A stretch of 64,000 bases of DNA from Palsa-504 sp963769715 (GTDB lineage: Bacteria; Actinomycetota; Actinomycetes; Streptosporangiales; Streptosporangiaceae). The first letter of the stretch is position 1, and each line of letters starts with the position of its first letter. Below are positions 14,787-23,939 of the stretch, in pieces. The stretch is taken from the NCBI GenBank assembly GCA_963769715.1, contig CAVYNE010000010.1:62001-126000 (forward strand), in the 5' to 3' direction. Below the pieces are notes generated by a model. That model did no database searches. It saw only the letters and a program-made list of their open reading frames with translations, and was not told where the DNA came from. A program made the position numbers and the translations under genes.

Positions 14787-16223
14787 CTACGGTAACGCCG
14801 GGCGGGACGTCAGCCGGCGCGGCCAGGCGAGCCCGTCGCCGACGATCGCGGCCAAGGCCAGGTACGACTCGGCTGTCTCGCTGCTGAGCAGCTCGAGCTC
14901 GATCTCCGCGCCCTCCTCCAGGTGTGGGTCGTAGGGGACCCGGGCCACCGCGCGGCAGCGCGCGGCGAAGTGATGTTCGAGCCGGTCGAGATCGACGGTG
15001 CTCTTGGTCTTCGGCCGTATCGCCGACAGCACCACGACCCCGTTCCTGACCAGGTCACCGCAGTTGTGGGCCTCCAGCCAGTCCAGGGTGGCGCTGGCGC
15101 TTCGCGCGCCGTCTACCGACGGGGAGCTGACCAGGATGATCTGGTCGGCCAGCCGCAGGACGCCAGACATGGCCGAGTGCAACAAGCCGGTGCCGCAGTC
15201 GGTGATGCAGATCGAATAGAAGTGCTCGAGCACCCGTGCCGCGTCACAGTAGTCGTCCGCGCCGAACGCGACTGACACCCCGGGATCACGATCGGAGGCG
15301 AGCACCTCGAGCCGGCTCGGCGCCTGGGAGGTGAAGGCCCGCACGTCGGCGTACCGGCTGACTTGATCGCGCTCGTTCAGCAGGTCCCTGATCGTCGCGG
15401 CCGTCTCCAGCCGGACCTTGTCTGACAGCGTGCCGCGGTCGGGGTTGGCGTCGATGGCTATGACCCGGTCGCCGCGCAGCGTGGCGAGCGTCGCACCGAG
15501 TCCCACCACGGTCGTCGTCTTGCCCACGCCGCCCTTGAGGCTGAGCACCGCGACCCGGTGATGACCGCCAGCAACCGGCGTCCTGACCCGGTTGATGAGG
15601 TCCCGGCGGCGCATTTCGGCCGTCGACTCACCGAACCGGAGCAGCCCGCCGGTCGCCCGGTAGACGCTGCGGCGCCAGCCCGAGCCGGGGGTGGCCCGCT
15701 TGCCGTGCAACAGCGACTCGGCGGTCAGGCTCTCGGACGTTTCCCGAACGTACTCTGGATCCGCCACCTGCGACGGCGGGAGGAGAGCCTCGTGCCAGAC
15801 GGCGTGGCGGCCGTCGGGGATCGCCGGGGGAACCCTCGTCGGCAGCGGCATGTTCATGGCCGGCCAGGCTAGGTCCTGCGGCGGCGCCGGGGCGAAGGCC
15901 TGCTCCTGCGGATCCGGCAGCGGCTCCATCAGCGGCACGAACCCCGCGTCACGCACGAAACCCAGGTCCCCCGAGTAGCCAGGGTCCTCCGCGAAGCCCG
16001 GGTTGCGGTCGTCCGCTGGGTCCTGCGGGTAGGAGTACGGGGAGAACGACGGTTGCGGATACTCGTCGTCTGGCGCCACCGGCTCGACCCGATCGCCCCA
16101 GCCGGCCCACCCGTGGAAGGCCGGAAAGTCCTCGCCGTCGTGCTCCGGGAACGGACCAGCATCGTGCGGATAGTCGTGCGCGTCTTCGCCGAAGATCTGC
16201 GGCGTATCGTTGTTCATCGTCAC
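14787..16223 (-). CDS. ParA/MinD-type ATPase with acidic, proline-rich N-terminus
   Basis: This is a protein of about 478 residues. Residues 1-190 are acidic and Pro/Tyr-rich and probably disordered, with loose repeats (NPGFAEDPGYSGDLGFVRD). The C-terminal half is a deviant-Walker ATPase: LSLKGGVGKTTTVVGLGATL, then IAIDANPDRGTLSDK and a TDCGTGLL switch. The same architecture occurs in type VII secretion-associated EspI-like proteins, but no secretion gene or ParB is nearby. The GTG at 16223 follows AGAGGGA and fits better than upstream starts. A role in positioning or secretion is inference. Confidence 0.8.
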   Translation of the reverse strand: MTMNNDTPQIFGEDAHDYPHDAGPFPEHDGEDFPAFHGWAGWGDRVEPVAPDDEYPQPSFSPYSYPQDPADDRNPGFAEDPGYSGDLGFVRDAGFVPLMEPLPDPQEQAFAPAPPQDLAWPAMNMPLPTRVPPAIPDGRHAVWHEALLPPSQVADPEYVRETSESLTAESLLHGKRATPGSGWRRSVYRATGGLLRFGESTAEMRRRDLINRVRTPVAGGHHRVAVLSLKGGVGKTTTVVGLGATLATLRGDRVIAIDANPDRGTLSDKVRLETAATIRDLLNERDQVSRYADVRAFTSQAPSRLEVLASDRDPGVSVAFGADDYCDAARVLEHFYSICITDCGTGLLHSAMSGVLRLADQIILVSSPSVDGARSASATLDWLEAHNCGDLVRNGVVVLSAIRPKTKSTVDLDRLEHHFAARCRAVARVPYDPHLEEGAEIELELLSSETAESYLALAAIVGDGLAWPRRLTSRPALP

Positions 16224-16435
16224 GGGTCGTCCCTCTTGGTCCTCATGAGTGGGCGCGCATGCGGGCCGGGTTCGTGCGTCTCTCCGAGCGTAAGCCAAAT
16301 TACCCGCGATTTCGATACCCTGCGCACCGGCGTGGTGGCACTGCGTTGCGATACCTGGCTCCCTGTCTCGCAGATGGACCCCGAGATGACAGAGTTAGCG
16401 AGCCTGGCTACCGAGCAGAAGGAGAAGGAGAGGGA

Positions 16436-17416
16436 ATGCACGCCGTCGTCATCACCGAACCCGGCGACCCCGACGTCCTGCGCTGGCTCGAAGTGCCCGA
16501 CCCCGTCCCCGGCCCCGGTGAGGTGGTCATCGACATCGCCGCCAGCGGCGTCAACCGCGCGGACCTGATGCAGCGCGAGGGCCACTACCCGCCGCCGCCG
16601 GGCGCGCCGCCGTACCTGGGCCTGGAATGCTCCGGCCGGGTCCGATCCGTCGGCAACGGCGTCACCAGCTGGCGTCCTGGTGACGAGGTGTGCGCGTTGC
16701 TGGCCGGCGGCGGCTACGCCGAGCAGGTGGTGGTGCCTGCCGGGCAGCTACTGCCGGTGCCCGCCCGGGTGGGCATGACGGAGGCCGCCGCATTCCCGGA
16801 GACCGCCTGCACCGTGTACGCCAACGTTTTCCAGCTGGCCGGGCTGACCAGCGGAGAAACGCTGCTCGTGCACGGTGGCAGTGGCGGGATCGGCACGATG
16901 GCCATCCAGCTGGGCAAGGCCTTCGGCGCCCGGGTCGCCTGCACCGCGGGATCGCCGCAGAAGCTGGCCCGCTGCCGGGAGCTCGGCGCCGACGTGGCCA
17001 TCAACTACCGGGACGAGGACTTCGTCGCGGCGCTGCTTGACGCCACCGGCGGCGCGGGCGCCGACGTGATCCTTGACATCATGGGCGCCAGCTACCTGGC
17101 CCGTAACCTGGCCACGCTGGCCACCGGCGGCCGGCTGGTCATCATCGGCCGACAGGGCGGCAGCCGGGCCGAAATCGACCTGGGCGTCTTGCAGGGCAAG
17201 CGCGCCAGCGTGCACGCGACGACGCTGCGGGCGCGGCCGGCGAACGAGAAGGCCGCGGTCGTGGCGGCCGTGCGCGATCACGTGTGGCCGCTCATCGACG
17301 CCGGTAAGGTCGGCGCCGTGATCGACAGGGAACTGCCCATGTCGCAGGCGGCGCAGGCGCACCGGGCCATGGCGGCCAGCGAGCACATCGGCAAGATCGT
17401 GCTCGTGGCAGAGTGA
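16436..17416 (+). CDS. NADPH:quinone oxidoreductase (zinc-type MDR family)
   Basis: This 326-residue medium-chain reductase has SGVNRADLMQREGHYPPPPG near residue 37, the NADPH Rossmann loop LLVHGGSGGIGTMAIQL near 143, and GGRLVIIGRQGG near 238, as in PIG3/TP53I3-like quinone reductases. The catalytic and structural zinc ligands of true alcohol dehydrogenases are absent. It probably reduces quinones or enones. ATG 16436 follows GGAGAAGGAGAGGG. It is followed by the proteasome activator gene, an arrangement also known around the Rv3777-Rv3780 region of Mycobacterium tuberculosis. Confidence 0.9.
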   Translation: MHAVVITEPGDPDVLRWLEVPDPVPGPGEVVIDIAASGVNRADLMQREGHYPPPPGAPPYLGLECSGRVRSVGNGVTSWRPGDEVCALLAGGGYAEQVVVPAGQLLPVPARVGMTEAAAFPETACTVYANVFQLAGLTSGETLLVHGGSGGIGTMAIQLGKAFGARVACTAGSPQKLARCRELGADVAINYRDEDFVAALLDATGGAGADVILDIMGASYLARNLATLATGGRLVIIGRQGGSRAEIDLGVLQGKRASVHATTLRARPANEKAAVVAAVRDHVWPLIDAGKVGAVIDRELPMSQAAQAHRAMAASEHIGKIVLVAE

Positions 17417-17459
17417 CCCCCGCGGGCCTCGCAGGCGGTGCGGGGTACAGACTAGGGGG

Positions 17460-18002
17460 ATGAGCGACGGGATGAATCCTCAAACGCAAGAGCGTCCGCA
17501 GGTCCTCGTGGTGGGCCCGGACGGCATCGCGACGTCGGGCAGCGAGCAGGACGAGAACGCCAGCCGCGAGCGCCCGGTCACCGAGATGGTCGAGCAGCCG
17601 GCCAAGGTCATGCGGATCGGCAACATGATCAGGCAGCTGCTCGAGGAGGTCAGGGCGGCTCCCCTGGACGAGAAGAGCCGGGCCAGGCTGAAAGAGATCC
17701 ACGAGAGCTCCATCAAGGAACTCGAAGACGGGCTCGCGCCCGAACTCGTCGATGAGCTGGAGCGGCTGTCGCTGCCGTTCACCGAGAACGAGATACCGAG
17801 CGAGGCCGAGCTGCGGATCGCCCAGGCTCAGCTGGTCGGCTGGCTCGAGGGCCTGTTCCACGGCATCCAGACGACGCTGTTCGCCCAGCAGATGGCGGCC
17901 CGGGCCCAGCTCGAGAATATGCGCCGCGCCCTGCCGCCCGGCGTGATGGGCCCCGCCCAGGAGCAACAGCACCAGGGCCCGGGCTCGGGAATGTACCTGT
18001 AA
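17460..18002 (+). CDS. bpa: bacterial proteasome activator Bpa
   Basis: The length (180 residues), the four-helix core (MRIGNMIRQLLEEVRAAPLD through WLEGLFHGIQTTLFAQQMA) and the C-terminal end GSGMYL match the Bpa/PafE family. Bpa forms dodecameric rings that dock by a C-terminal GQYL tail, a hydrophobic-Tyr-X motif, onto the 20S proteasome and open it for unfolded substrates without ATP. Here the tail is MYL. This implies 20S proteasome genes elsewhere in the genome. The N-terminal 40 residues are acidic and probably disordered. It lies 43 nt after the quinone reductase. Confidence 0.92.
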   Translation: MSDGMNPQTQERPQVLVVGPDGIATSGSEQDENASRERPVTEMVEQPAKVMRIGNMIRQLLEEVRAAPLDEKSRARLKEIHESSIKELEDGLAPELVDELERLSLPFTENEIPSEAELRIAQAQLVGWLEGLFHGIQTTLFAQQMAARAQLENMRRALPPGVMGPAQEQQHQGPGSGMYL

Positions 18003-18057
18003 AGATCATTTCCCGAACGAGCCGGGTGCGTGCCCCAGCTCCCCGACCGTGCCCTGG

Positions 18058-18978
18058 CTAGGGGCGGCCGAAACGTAGCCGCCCCAGCCAGGCGGCGGCT
18101 TCGGCGAACTCCGCGTCCGAAGTGCCCGGCCTGACCTGGGTGGCGCCGCCGTCGCATCGGGCGTAGCTGCCAAGAAAGCGCACTTCACGGCAGACCCGGC
18201 GCAGCCCCATCAGCGCCTCGCCGACCCGTGCGTCATCGACATGCCCCTCGCAGTCGATGAAGAAGTAGTACTGGCCGAGCCGGTCGCCGGTCGGCCGCGA
18301 CTGGATCGTGGTCAGGTTGATGCCGCGCACCGCGAATTCGGTGAGGATCTCCAGCAGGGCACCTGGGTGGTCCTCGACCAGGAACGCGGCCAGCGACGTC
18401 CGGTCCGCCCCCGTGCGCGCGGGCAGCGGCCTGGGCGGTGACACCACGACGAACCGGGTGACGGCGTTAGCCCGGTCGTGCACGTCCGGCGCGATGACCT
18501 CCAGGCCATACCTGTCCGCGGCGAAGGCGCCCGCAAGCGCGGCGTCCACGTGCCCGTCCGCGGCCTGGCGGGCCGCCTCCGCGTTGGACGCGAGCGGTAC
18601 CCACTCGCTGTCCGGCAGGTTGGCGGCGAGCCAGCCACGGCACTGCGGCATGGCCTGCGCGTGGCCGCCGATCCTCTTGATGTCGCCGAGGCCGGTCCCC
18701 GGCTTGGCCAGCAGCGCGAACGCGATGGGGATCTGCAGTTCCGCCATGATGACCAGGTCGTTTCCCGTAGCCAGGTCATCGAGGGTGGCGGTGACGACAC
18801 CCTCGACCGAGCTCTCGATGGGAACCACCGCCCGTTCCGCCGCGCCTTCTCGCACGGCGGCGAGGGCGGCCTGGATGGTAGGGCAGGACAGCGGCCCGGC
18901 GTCGGGGTCGACGGCGCGCAGCGCCGCCTCGGAGAACGTCCCCTCGGGCCCCAGGTAGGCATAAGGCATAGCCCACAT
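18058..18978 (-). CDS. pheA: prephenate dehydratase
   Basis: It converts prephenate to phenylpyruvate in phenylalanine synthesis. This 306-residue protein begins with the family signature YAYLGPEGTFSEAAL, has the catalytic NAVTRFVVVS (TRF motif) near residue 170 and a C-terminal ACT domain from about 190 (LAAFLVEDHPGALLEILTEF, then NLTTIQSRPTGD), which allows feedback inhibition by Phe. ATG 18969 is a second possible start, since family members usually begin near YAYLGPEG. It is convergent with bpa. Confidence 0.95.
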   Translation of the reverse strand: MWAMPYAYLGPEGTFSEAALRAVDPDAGPLSCPTIQAALAAVREGAAERAVVPIESSVEGVVTATLDDLATGNDLVIMAELQIPIAFALLAKPGTGLGDIKRIGGHAQAMPQCRGWLAANLPDSEWVPLASNAEAARQAADGHVDAALAGAFAADRYGLEVIAPDVHDRANAVTRFVVVSPPRPLPARTGADRTSLAAFLVEDHPGALLEILTEFAVRGINLTTIQSRPTGDRLGQYYFFIDCEGHVDDARVGEALMGLRRVCREVRFLGSYARCDGGATQVRPGTSDAEFAEAAAWLGRLRFGRP

Positions 18979-19074
18979 GATGCCAGCATCGCGAGGGTGC
19001 GCGGCGCGGCGGAAGGCACCGCTGCCTGGGCCCCGAGGGCTATGCCGCTGGCGTCGACGAGCGCGTCCGGACGG

Positions 19075-20388
19075 TCACGCCGAGGTCGGCCGCCTGCTCA
19101 GCGGCGGGCAGGCCCCGCCCGAGCCTGGGGGCGCGGGGCGCAGCCGGGCGATGATCACGACGAGTGCCACGGCGGCGATCCCGAAGGCATCTTCCACCAC
19201 CCTGGCCGCCACCACCGGCACGTCCGGCTGGCCGAGCAGGGACCGGCCCCACCAGGGAATGGTCAGAGCGAAGAAAACCGCGGTCCCGGCGGCGATGGCG
19301 ACCCGCCGCGGCGAGCGCCCGTCCGCCAGGATCGCGCCGATGACCACCACTACGACCAGGAAGTGATGGATCCAGGAGACCGGCGAAAGCAGCACGCCGA
19401 GCAGCGCGGTGACCGCGATGGCCTCCATCTCCCTGGACTCCCGCGCCAGCCGCCGGACCACCGCGAGGCCGGCCACCGCGACCACGACGGCCACCGCGGC
19501 CCACAGCGCGCCGGGGGCCTGGCCGGGCAGGAACTCCCTGAGCAGGATGCCGCGCAGCGACTGGTTGGACGGGCCCGAGTTGGATCCGAGCCGCCCGGAC
19601 TCGAAGATCACGCTCGTCCAGTAGGTGACCGAATCCCGGGGCAGCAGCAGCCAGGCGCCGAGTGTGGTGGCCAGCGCCACCACCGCCGCGGTCACCGCGG
19701 CGCGCCGCCGTCCTGACAGCCACAAGTACACGATGAAGACCCCGGGCACCAGCTTGATCGCGGTGGCGAGCCCCACCAGCGCGCCGCGCGGCCAGCGCGG
19801 CGCGCGGGCCGCGCAGTCCGCCACCGCCATCGCGAGCAGGACCATGTCCACCTGGCCGAAACGCATTTCATCGCGCAGCGGGAACAGGTAGGCGCAGGCC
19901 GCGAAGATGACCGCGAAGGCGGCTGCGCGCAGCCGACCGGAGGGAACCCGGTGCAGCAGCGGCGCGAACGCGAACCAGATCACCACCGCGAGCGGCCCAT
20001 AGATGAAGGGCACCCAGACCAGCTGGGCAGCCGACCAGGGCAGCAGCGCCAGTGGTACCGCGAAAAGGGCGGCCACCGGCGGGTAAGTGAACGGGAGCAG
20101 TTGCGGCGGCTGGGTCAGCACGCTGTACAGCGGCTGGCCCTGCAGCACGCTCAGGCCGCCCGTACGGTAGACGGCCAGGTCCACCATCCGCTGGTCGGGC
20201 ACGCTGGTCAGATACCCGCGGACCAGCGGCTCGACGGCAGCCAGCGCCGCGACCCAGGCCAGCACGGCCAGGACCGCCGCCGCCCACGGCGGCCAGCCGG
20301 CCAGGTGCCCGGCCAGGCGACTGGGCCAGCCCGCGAATCCCCGGCGGCCCGCCTCGGCCGCGGCCGGGACTCCGGTGGCGGTGCTCAA
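19075..20388 (-). CDS. GT87-family membrane glycosyltransferase
   Basis: This 437-residue polytopic GT-C protein has about ten hydrophobic segments. Features of the GT87 (DUF2029) family are the first periplasmic loop with DLAVYRTGG..LQGQPLY, the FTYPPVAALFAVPLALLP helix, and LRDEMRFGQVDMVLL with NQS in SNSGPSNQSLRG later. These enzymes add mannose or another sugar from polyprenyl-phosphate donors outside the membrane. The TTG start at 20388 overlaps the stop of the preceding gene (TTGA) and follows GAGGGGG. The frame is open far upstream but overlaps the neighbour there. It is last in a three-gene operon. Confidence 0.8.
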   Translation of the reverse strand: MSTATGVPAAAEAGRRGFAGWPSRLAGHLAGWPPWAAAVLAVLAWVAALAAVEPLVRGYLTSVPDQRMVDLAVYRTGGLSVLQGQPLYSVLTQPPQLLPFTYPPVAALFAVPLALLPWSAAQLVWVPFIYGPLAVVIWFAFAPLLHRVPSGRLRAAAFAVIFAACAYLFPLRDEMRFGQVDMVLLAMAVADCAARAPRWPRGALVGLATAIKLVPGVFIVYLWLSGRRRAAVTAAVVALATTLGAWLLLPRDSVTYWTSVIFESGRLGSNSGPSNQSLRGILLREFLPGQAPGALWAAVAVVVAVAGLAVVRRLARESREMEAIAVTALLGVLLSPVSWIHHFLVVVVVIGAILADGRSPRRVAIAAGTAVFFALTIPWWGRSLLGQPDVPVVAARVVEDAFGIAAVALVVIIARLRPAPPGSGGACPPLSRRPTSA

Positions 20389-22223
20389 CTTATGGCCCCC
20401 CTCGCGGGCGCTTCGCCTGACGGCGCCTGCTGGCCTGCCTCCGGCAGGACGCACGGAGGCGCGCAAGACGGCGGAGCGGGAGGCGGACCCGTAGGCGGGT
20501 CCTCCGAAGCCCGGCGGGGCCGCCACGGACGAAACTCCCGAGGCACCATCAGCACCACCAGCCAGACCGTGGTCGCGGCGAGGACCGCGGGGGTAATCGC
20601 GTGCCTGACCGCAGGCTGCAGCCACCCGAGCCCGGGCGGCAGCGCCGCGTCGGTCTGCCGCGCGGGCAGGTAGCCGAACCCGAGCGCCGCGGTCCGGGCG
20701 AGCAGCAGCCAGGCCAGGCCCTCCGCAGCGGTCCCAGGCACCAGCGGGACCAGTGGCAGCAGCGCCCACGCCAGCGCGTCGTACCACGGCAGTACATACG
20801 GCCAGGCGAACAGCCAGGCCAGGGCGAGCGCGAAGGCGGGCGTGCCACCCACTCCGACGGGCAGACCGCGGATGAGCAGCACCGCGAGCAGCACCATCAG
20901 CGCAATGGCCCCGAACTTCACGATGTCGGTCGCGGCCATTCCGGCCACGGCGAGATGAATGATCGTCCGGATCACCCGCCACGGTGACCCGATCGACACC
21001 ATGTCGCTGGCCCGTGATGACTGCGTGAGCATGGCGGACCCGCCGATGGCCACGGCCGCTCCCGCCGTCACCGCGAACCCCGCGCCGAGCGCGGCAAGGC
21101 GCGGCACGAGCCGCCGCCACTGGCGCCCGAGGATGAGCATGAGCGCGATGGCGAGCCCGACTCCCACCAGCGCGGCCGTGACCTTGACGGCGAACCCCAG
21201 GCCGACCAGGGCCCCGGCCACCAACGCGCGCGGCACCGAGCTAGCCGACGGCGAAGTCTGTCCGGGACTAGGGAGCGGCCACGGCCCGAACATCACCGCC
21301 ACGGCGGCGACGCCGAAGACGACCGCCTGGCCGTCCACGTGCGCGCCCGCCACGAGGACCTGGAGCAGCAGCGGGTTGCAGACCCACAGCAGGGCCGCGC
21401 GCAGCTGCTGCACCGGCTGATGGCGCGTCATCCGGTGCAGCAGCAGCGCGGTGACGGCGAAGGCAGCCAGGTTAGCCAGGCCGAGCACGAACACGGTGAG
21501 CCGTACCGAGGTCCCGCCGGCCAGCGAGGCCAGCCCCTGGATCGCGGTCGCGAGCGGCCCGTAGACCGATGGCGACCCCGACCAGTCCTGCACCGCCCGG
21601 GCCACCGGGTCACCCAGGGCGGCCAGCTGGGCCGACGTCGTGGTGTACGGATTGTGGCCGGTGACGAGCATCCGCCCGTAGGCGGCGTAGCTGAGGTGAT
21701 CCGACGACCCGAAGGGGGGCACCAGCGTCAGCGCGACCGCCGCCAGCAGCCCCGCCACCAGGACGGCCCGCGCCGGAACCGACCAGCCGCGGCGGACCGC
21801 CCGCAGCACGAGCACCAGCCCGAGCGTTCCGGCGGCCAGCCCGGCCGCGGTCAGGCTGACCACGAGGTAGGGCGACGGGTGCAGGCCAAGCGACCATGGC
21901 GGCTGTCCGGGCCGGCCCGGCAGCGCCGGTTCCATGACCGAAGGCCCGGCCACCGCGACGGCGAACGTGAACGCCACGCTGGCCCCGATGGCGATGAACC
22001 CAGCCGTCCCCTCGGACCTCGCCGACCTCCTAGGGTCCTGGGGCATCGTGGGGTCTTTGGGTATCCCGGGTCTTCTGGGTATCCCGGGTTCTCTGGGTAT
22101 CCCGGGTTCTCTGGGTATCCCGGGTTCTCTGGGTATCCCGGGTTCTCTGGGGCCTCTGGGGCCTCTGGGGCCAGGCCGATCCGAGGACTCTGCCGGTCCC
22201 GCCTGCTCCGGCCGCCTGGTCAT
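20385..22223 (-). CDS. MptB-like polyprenol-phosphomannose-dependent mannosyltransferase
   Basis: This 612-residue GT-C membrane enzyme has the periplasmic loop PPFGSSDHLSYAAYGRMLVTGHNPY, where the acidic residue before Leu is the expected catalytic base. It also has SVYGPLATAIQ and WVCNPLLLQVLVAGAHVDGQ, as in MptB/alpha-1,6-mannosyltransferases of actinobacteria. About 13 hydrophobic segments are visible. The first 70 residues are a Pro/Arg-rich cytosolic tail containing five GIPREP repeats. It overlaps the neighbouring genes by 4 nt at both ends. A second family member lies at 40948. It probably extends a lipid-linked mannan or lipoglycan. Confidence 0.8.
   Translation of the reverse strand: MTRRPEQAGPAESSDRPGPRGPRGPREPGIPREPGIPREPGIPREPGIPRRPGIPKDPTMPQDPRRSARSEGTAGFIAIGASVAFTFAVAVAGPSVMEPALPGRPGQPPWSLGLHPSPYLVVSLTAAGLAAGTLGLVLVLRAVRRGWSVPARAVLVAGLLAAVALTLVPPFGSSDHLSYAAYGRMLVTGHNPYTTTSAQLAALGDPVARAVQDWSGSPSVYGPLATAIQGLASLAGGTSVRLTVFVLGLANLAAFAVTALLLHRMTRHQPVQQLRAALLWVCNPLLLQVLVAGAHVDGQAVVFGVAAVAVMFGPWPLPSPGQTSPSASSVPRALVAGALVGLGFAVKVTAALVGVGLAIALMLILGRQWRRLVPRLAALGAGFAVTAGAAVAIGGSAMLTQSSRASDMVSIGSPWRVIRTIIHLAVAGMAATDIVKFGAIALMVLLAVLLIRGLPVGVGGTPAFALALAWLFAWPYVLPWYDALAWALLPLVPLVPGTAAEGLAWLLLARTAALGFGYLPARQTDAALPPGLGWLQPAVRHAITPAVLAATTVWLVVLMVPREFRPWRPRRASEDPPTGPPPAPPSCAPPCVLPEAGQQAPSGEAPARGAIS
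22057..22146 (+). repeat. 18-bp tandem repeat, five copies, coding GIPREP
   Basis: The unit CTGGGTATCCCGGGTTCT on the plus strand is repeated five times with almost no variation, followed by three 9-bp CTGGGGCCT-like units. In the minus-strand gene it encodes repeated G-I-P-[RK]-[ER]-P in the N-terminal tail, about residues 26-55. Near identity at the DNA level suggests recent slippage and length polymorphism. Confidence 0.9.
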
Positions 22224-22930
22224 AGCCGTGTGGCGAGAGCCCTGGCGACGTCGGTGAGCTGGCGCGCACGGTGTAGCTGGGCGCGCAGGCCGGTCCCGGT
22301 GGCCCGGTGCGCGAGCTCCACCTCGACCTCGGTGACCCGGAGTCCCTTACGGACCAGGTCGATGGTGAGCGCGGTCTCCACCCCCCAGCCAGGAGCCAGC
22401 GGGCGCGCCGCCTCGAACGCCGCCCGGGTCAGGCAGCGCTGCCCGTTCAGCGGCTGGACCGGCTGCCAGCCGACGGCCCGGCGGATGCCGGCCCCGGACA
22501 GCCCGACGACCAGGCCGTGCCCGCCGAGCTTGACGGTCGCGGCGAAGACGGCGATGGTCATGTCGGCCGTCCCCGCGACCACCGGAGCCGCCAGCGGCCC
22601 GGCCTGGGCGGCCGACTCGGCTAGGTCCGCATCGAGGAACAGCAGGTGGCGGGGCCGCTCGCGGCGCTCCCGCTGGTCGACCAGACCCACCGCGTCCGCG
22701 CCGGTCGCCATGGCGGCCGCCTTGCCCCTGTTCCTGGCGTGCCGCATCACCACGGCGCCCGCGCGGCGGGCTAGGGTACCTGTGCCGTCCCGGGAACCGT
22801 CATCGACGACCACGACGAGGCCCACTCCGGCCAGCCCGGCCGCGGCCGTCACGGTCGCGGCGACGCGATCGGCCTCGTTCCGCGCCGGAATGACCACCGC
22901 AACGTCGTCGGCCTGGGACCCTGCTGGCAT
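22220..22930 (-). CDS. glycosyltransferase family 2
   Basis: This 236-residue GT-A enzyme has VAVVIPARNEADRVAAT at the start, the nucleotide-sugar motif VVVVDDGSRDGTGTLA near residue 40, RNRGKAAAMATGA, and the metal site LFLDADLAES near 97. It resembles enzymes that charge polyprenyl phosphate with a sugar or glucosyl-3-phosphoglycerate-type transferases, but without membrane anchors. It is first in the minus-strand operon, sharing ATGA with the MptB-like gene, so it may supply or prime the substrate for the two membrane transferases. Confidence 0.85.
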   Translation of the reverse strand: MPAGSQADDVAVVIPARNEADRVAATVTAAAGLAGVGLVVVVDDGSRDGTGTLARRAGAVVMRHARNRGKAAAMATGADAVGLVDQRERRERPRHLLFLDADLAESAAQAGPLAAPVVAGTADMTIAVFAATVKLGGHGLVVGLSGAGIRRAVGWQPVQPLNGQRCLTRAAFEAARPLAPGWGVETALTIDLVRKGLRVTEVEVELAHRATGTGLRAQLHRARQLTDVARALATRL

Positions 22931-22956
22931 GGGCCGATCTTAGGCCAACGGGCTGC

Positions 22957-23313
22957 CTAGTTGCGCGGGACCGCAGGCTTCGGCCTGCTCAGGCTCGTAT
23001 CGTCGACCAGGGTGAACACTGAATCGAGACCCGTCACCTGAAGGATCTTGCGCACCGCGGGCTTGGGGGAGGCGATCTCTAGCTCGCCGCCCCGCTCTCG
23101 TACCCGGCGCAGGCAAGAGAGCAGCACGTTCATGCCGGTCGAGTCGCAGAACTCCACGCCGGACATATCAACCACAATCCGGGTGGGCATGCCATCGACC
23201 AGGACCGCGCCGAGCTCGCTGTGCAGCCGCGGAGCGGTATAGAGATCGATCTCACCGCAAATGGTCACGATTGTGTGATCATCGTGAAATCGACTTGAGA
23301 CATTTAGCTCCAC
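22957..23313 (-). CDS. STAS-domain anti-anti-sigma factor
   Basis: The single STAS domain (118 residues) has VTICGEIDLYTAPRLHSEL, the phosphorylatable serine in GVEFCDSTGMNVLLSCLRR near residue 58, and LQVTGLDSVFTLVDD at the end. In the partner-switching model it is phosphorylated by an RsbW-type kinase and, when dephosphorylated, frees a sigma factor. GTG 23313 leaves only a short lead before the domain. An HATPase gene lies 173 nt upstream on the same strand and may encode its kinase. Confidence 0.88.
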   Translation of the reverse strand: MELNVSSRFHDDHTIVTICGEIDLYTAPRLHSELGAVLVDGMPTRIVVDMSGVEFCDSTGMNVLLSCLRRVRERGGELEIASPKPAVRKILQVTGLDSVFTLVDDTSLSRPKPAVPRN

Positions 23314-23486
23314 GAGCCGAACCCTACCGCGCCGAGCGCCCGGAAGCCAGGCAACTACGCTGAGCGCATCCTTAGAGGTTCCTGAATAAGCCGGCCGCGG
23401 TGCCGGATCCCTGCTCAGCTCGCTGTCCACCCCGCCGAACCGCGGCCCCGTTCCCCCTGGCGGTCGCAATTCCAGGTAGCCCGTGC

Positions 23487-23939
23487 CTAACCGCTGTCCG
23501 TCGCCACGACCGGCACGCCGACCGTCGTCATTTCGGTCACCGGGCGGACCGGCACCTCCGCCCACACGGTGGTGCCCTCGTCACCCGTGCTCGTGCCCCA
23601 GCGTCTCGACAGCTTCTCCACGATCCTCAGGCCCCGTCCCCCGGTGGCCGCCTGGGTGGGCTCGCCGAGCTCAGGTACGGTCTGCCCGCCGCCGTCACTG
23701 ACCGAGACCTGGACGCTGTCGGCGTCGATGCGCCAGGCGACGCGGATCTTGGATCCGGGCAGCGGCACCGCGTGCCGCAGAGCGTTGCTGAACAGCTCGG
23801 TGATCACGAGCGCGACGTCACAGACGGCAGAATCGTAGACACCGACCGCGATCAGGTCCGACATCAAGCGCCGGCGGGCTACGCCGACGCTTGAAGCGGC
23901 GAACGGTAGCAGTAGGACGCTCGCCTCAGTCACCTCCAT
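23487..23939 (-). CDS. RsbW-type ATP-binding anti-sigma factor/kinase
   Basis: This 150-residue HATPase_c protein has the N-box DVALVITELFSNALRHAVP near residue 45, the G1 box SVSDGGGQTVP and the G2 box GGRGLRIVEKLSRRWG. No dimerisation histidine is present, as in RsbW/SpoIIAB-like anti-sigma kinases and their many actinobacterial relatives. It probably phosphorylates the STAS protein encoded just downstream. No sigma-factor gene is in the window, so the target is unknown. Confidence 0.85.
   Translation of the reverse strand: MEVTEASVLLLPFAASSVGVARRRLMSDLIAVGVYDSAVCDVALVITELFSNALRHAVPLPGSKIRVAWRIDADSVQVSVSDGGGQTVPELGEPTQAATGGRGLRIVEKLSRRWGTSTGDEGTTVWAEVPVRPVTEMTTVGVPVVATDSG

Noticed and set aside
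22021..22200. Possible CRISPR-like array (regular repeated units)
   Set aside because: The units are contiguous 18-bp and 9-bp repeats with no spacers and lie in frame within the mannosyltransferase gene.
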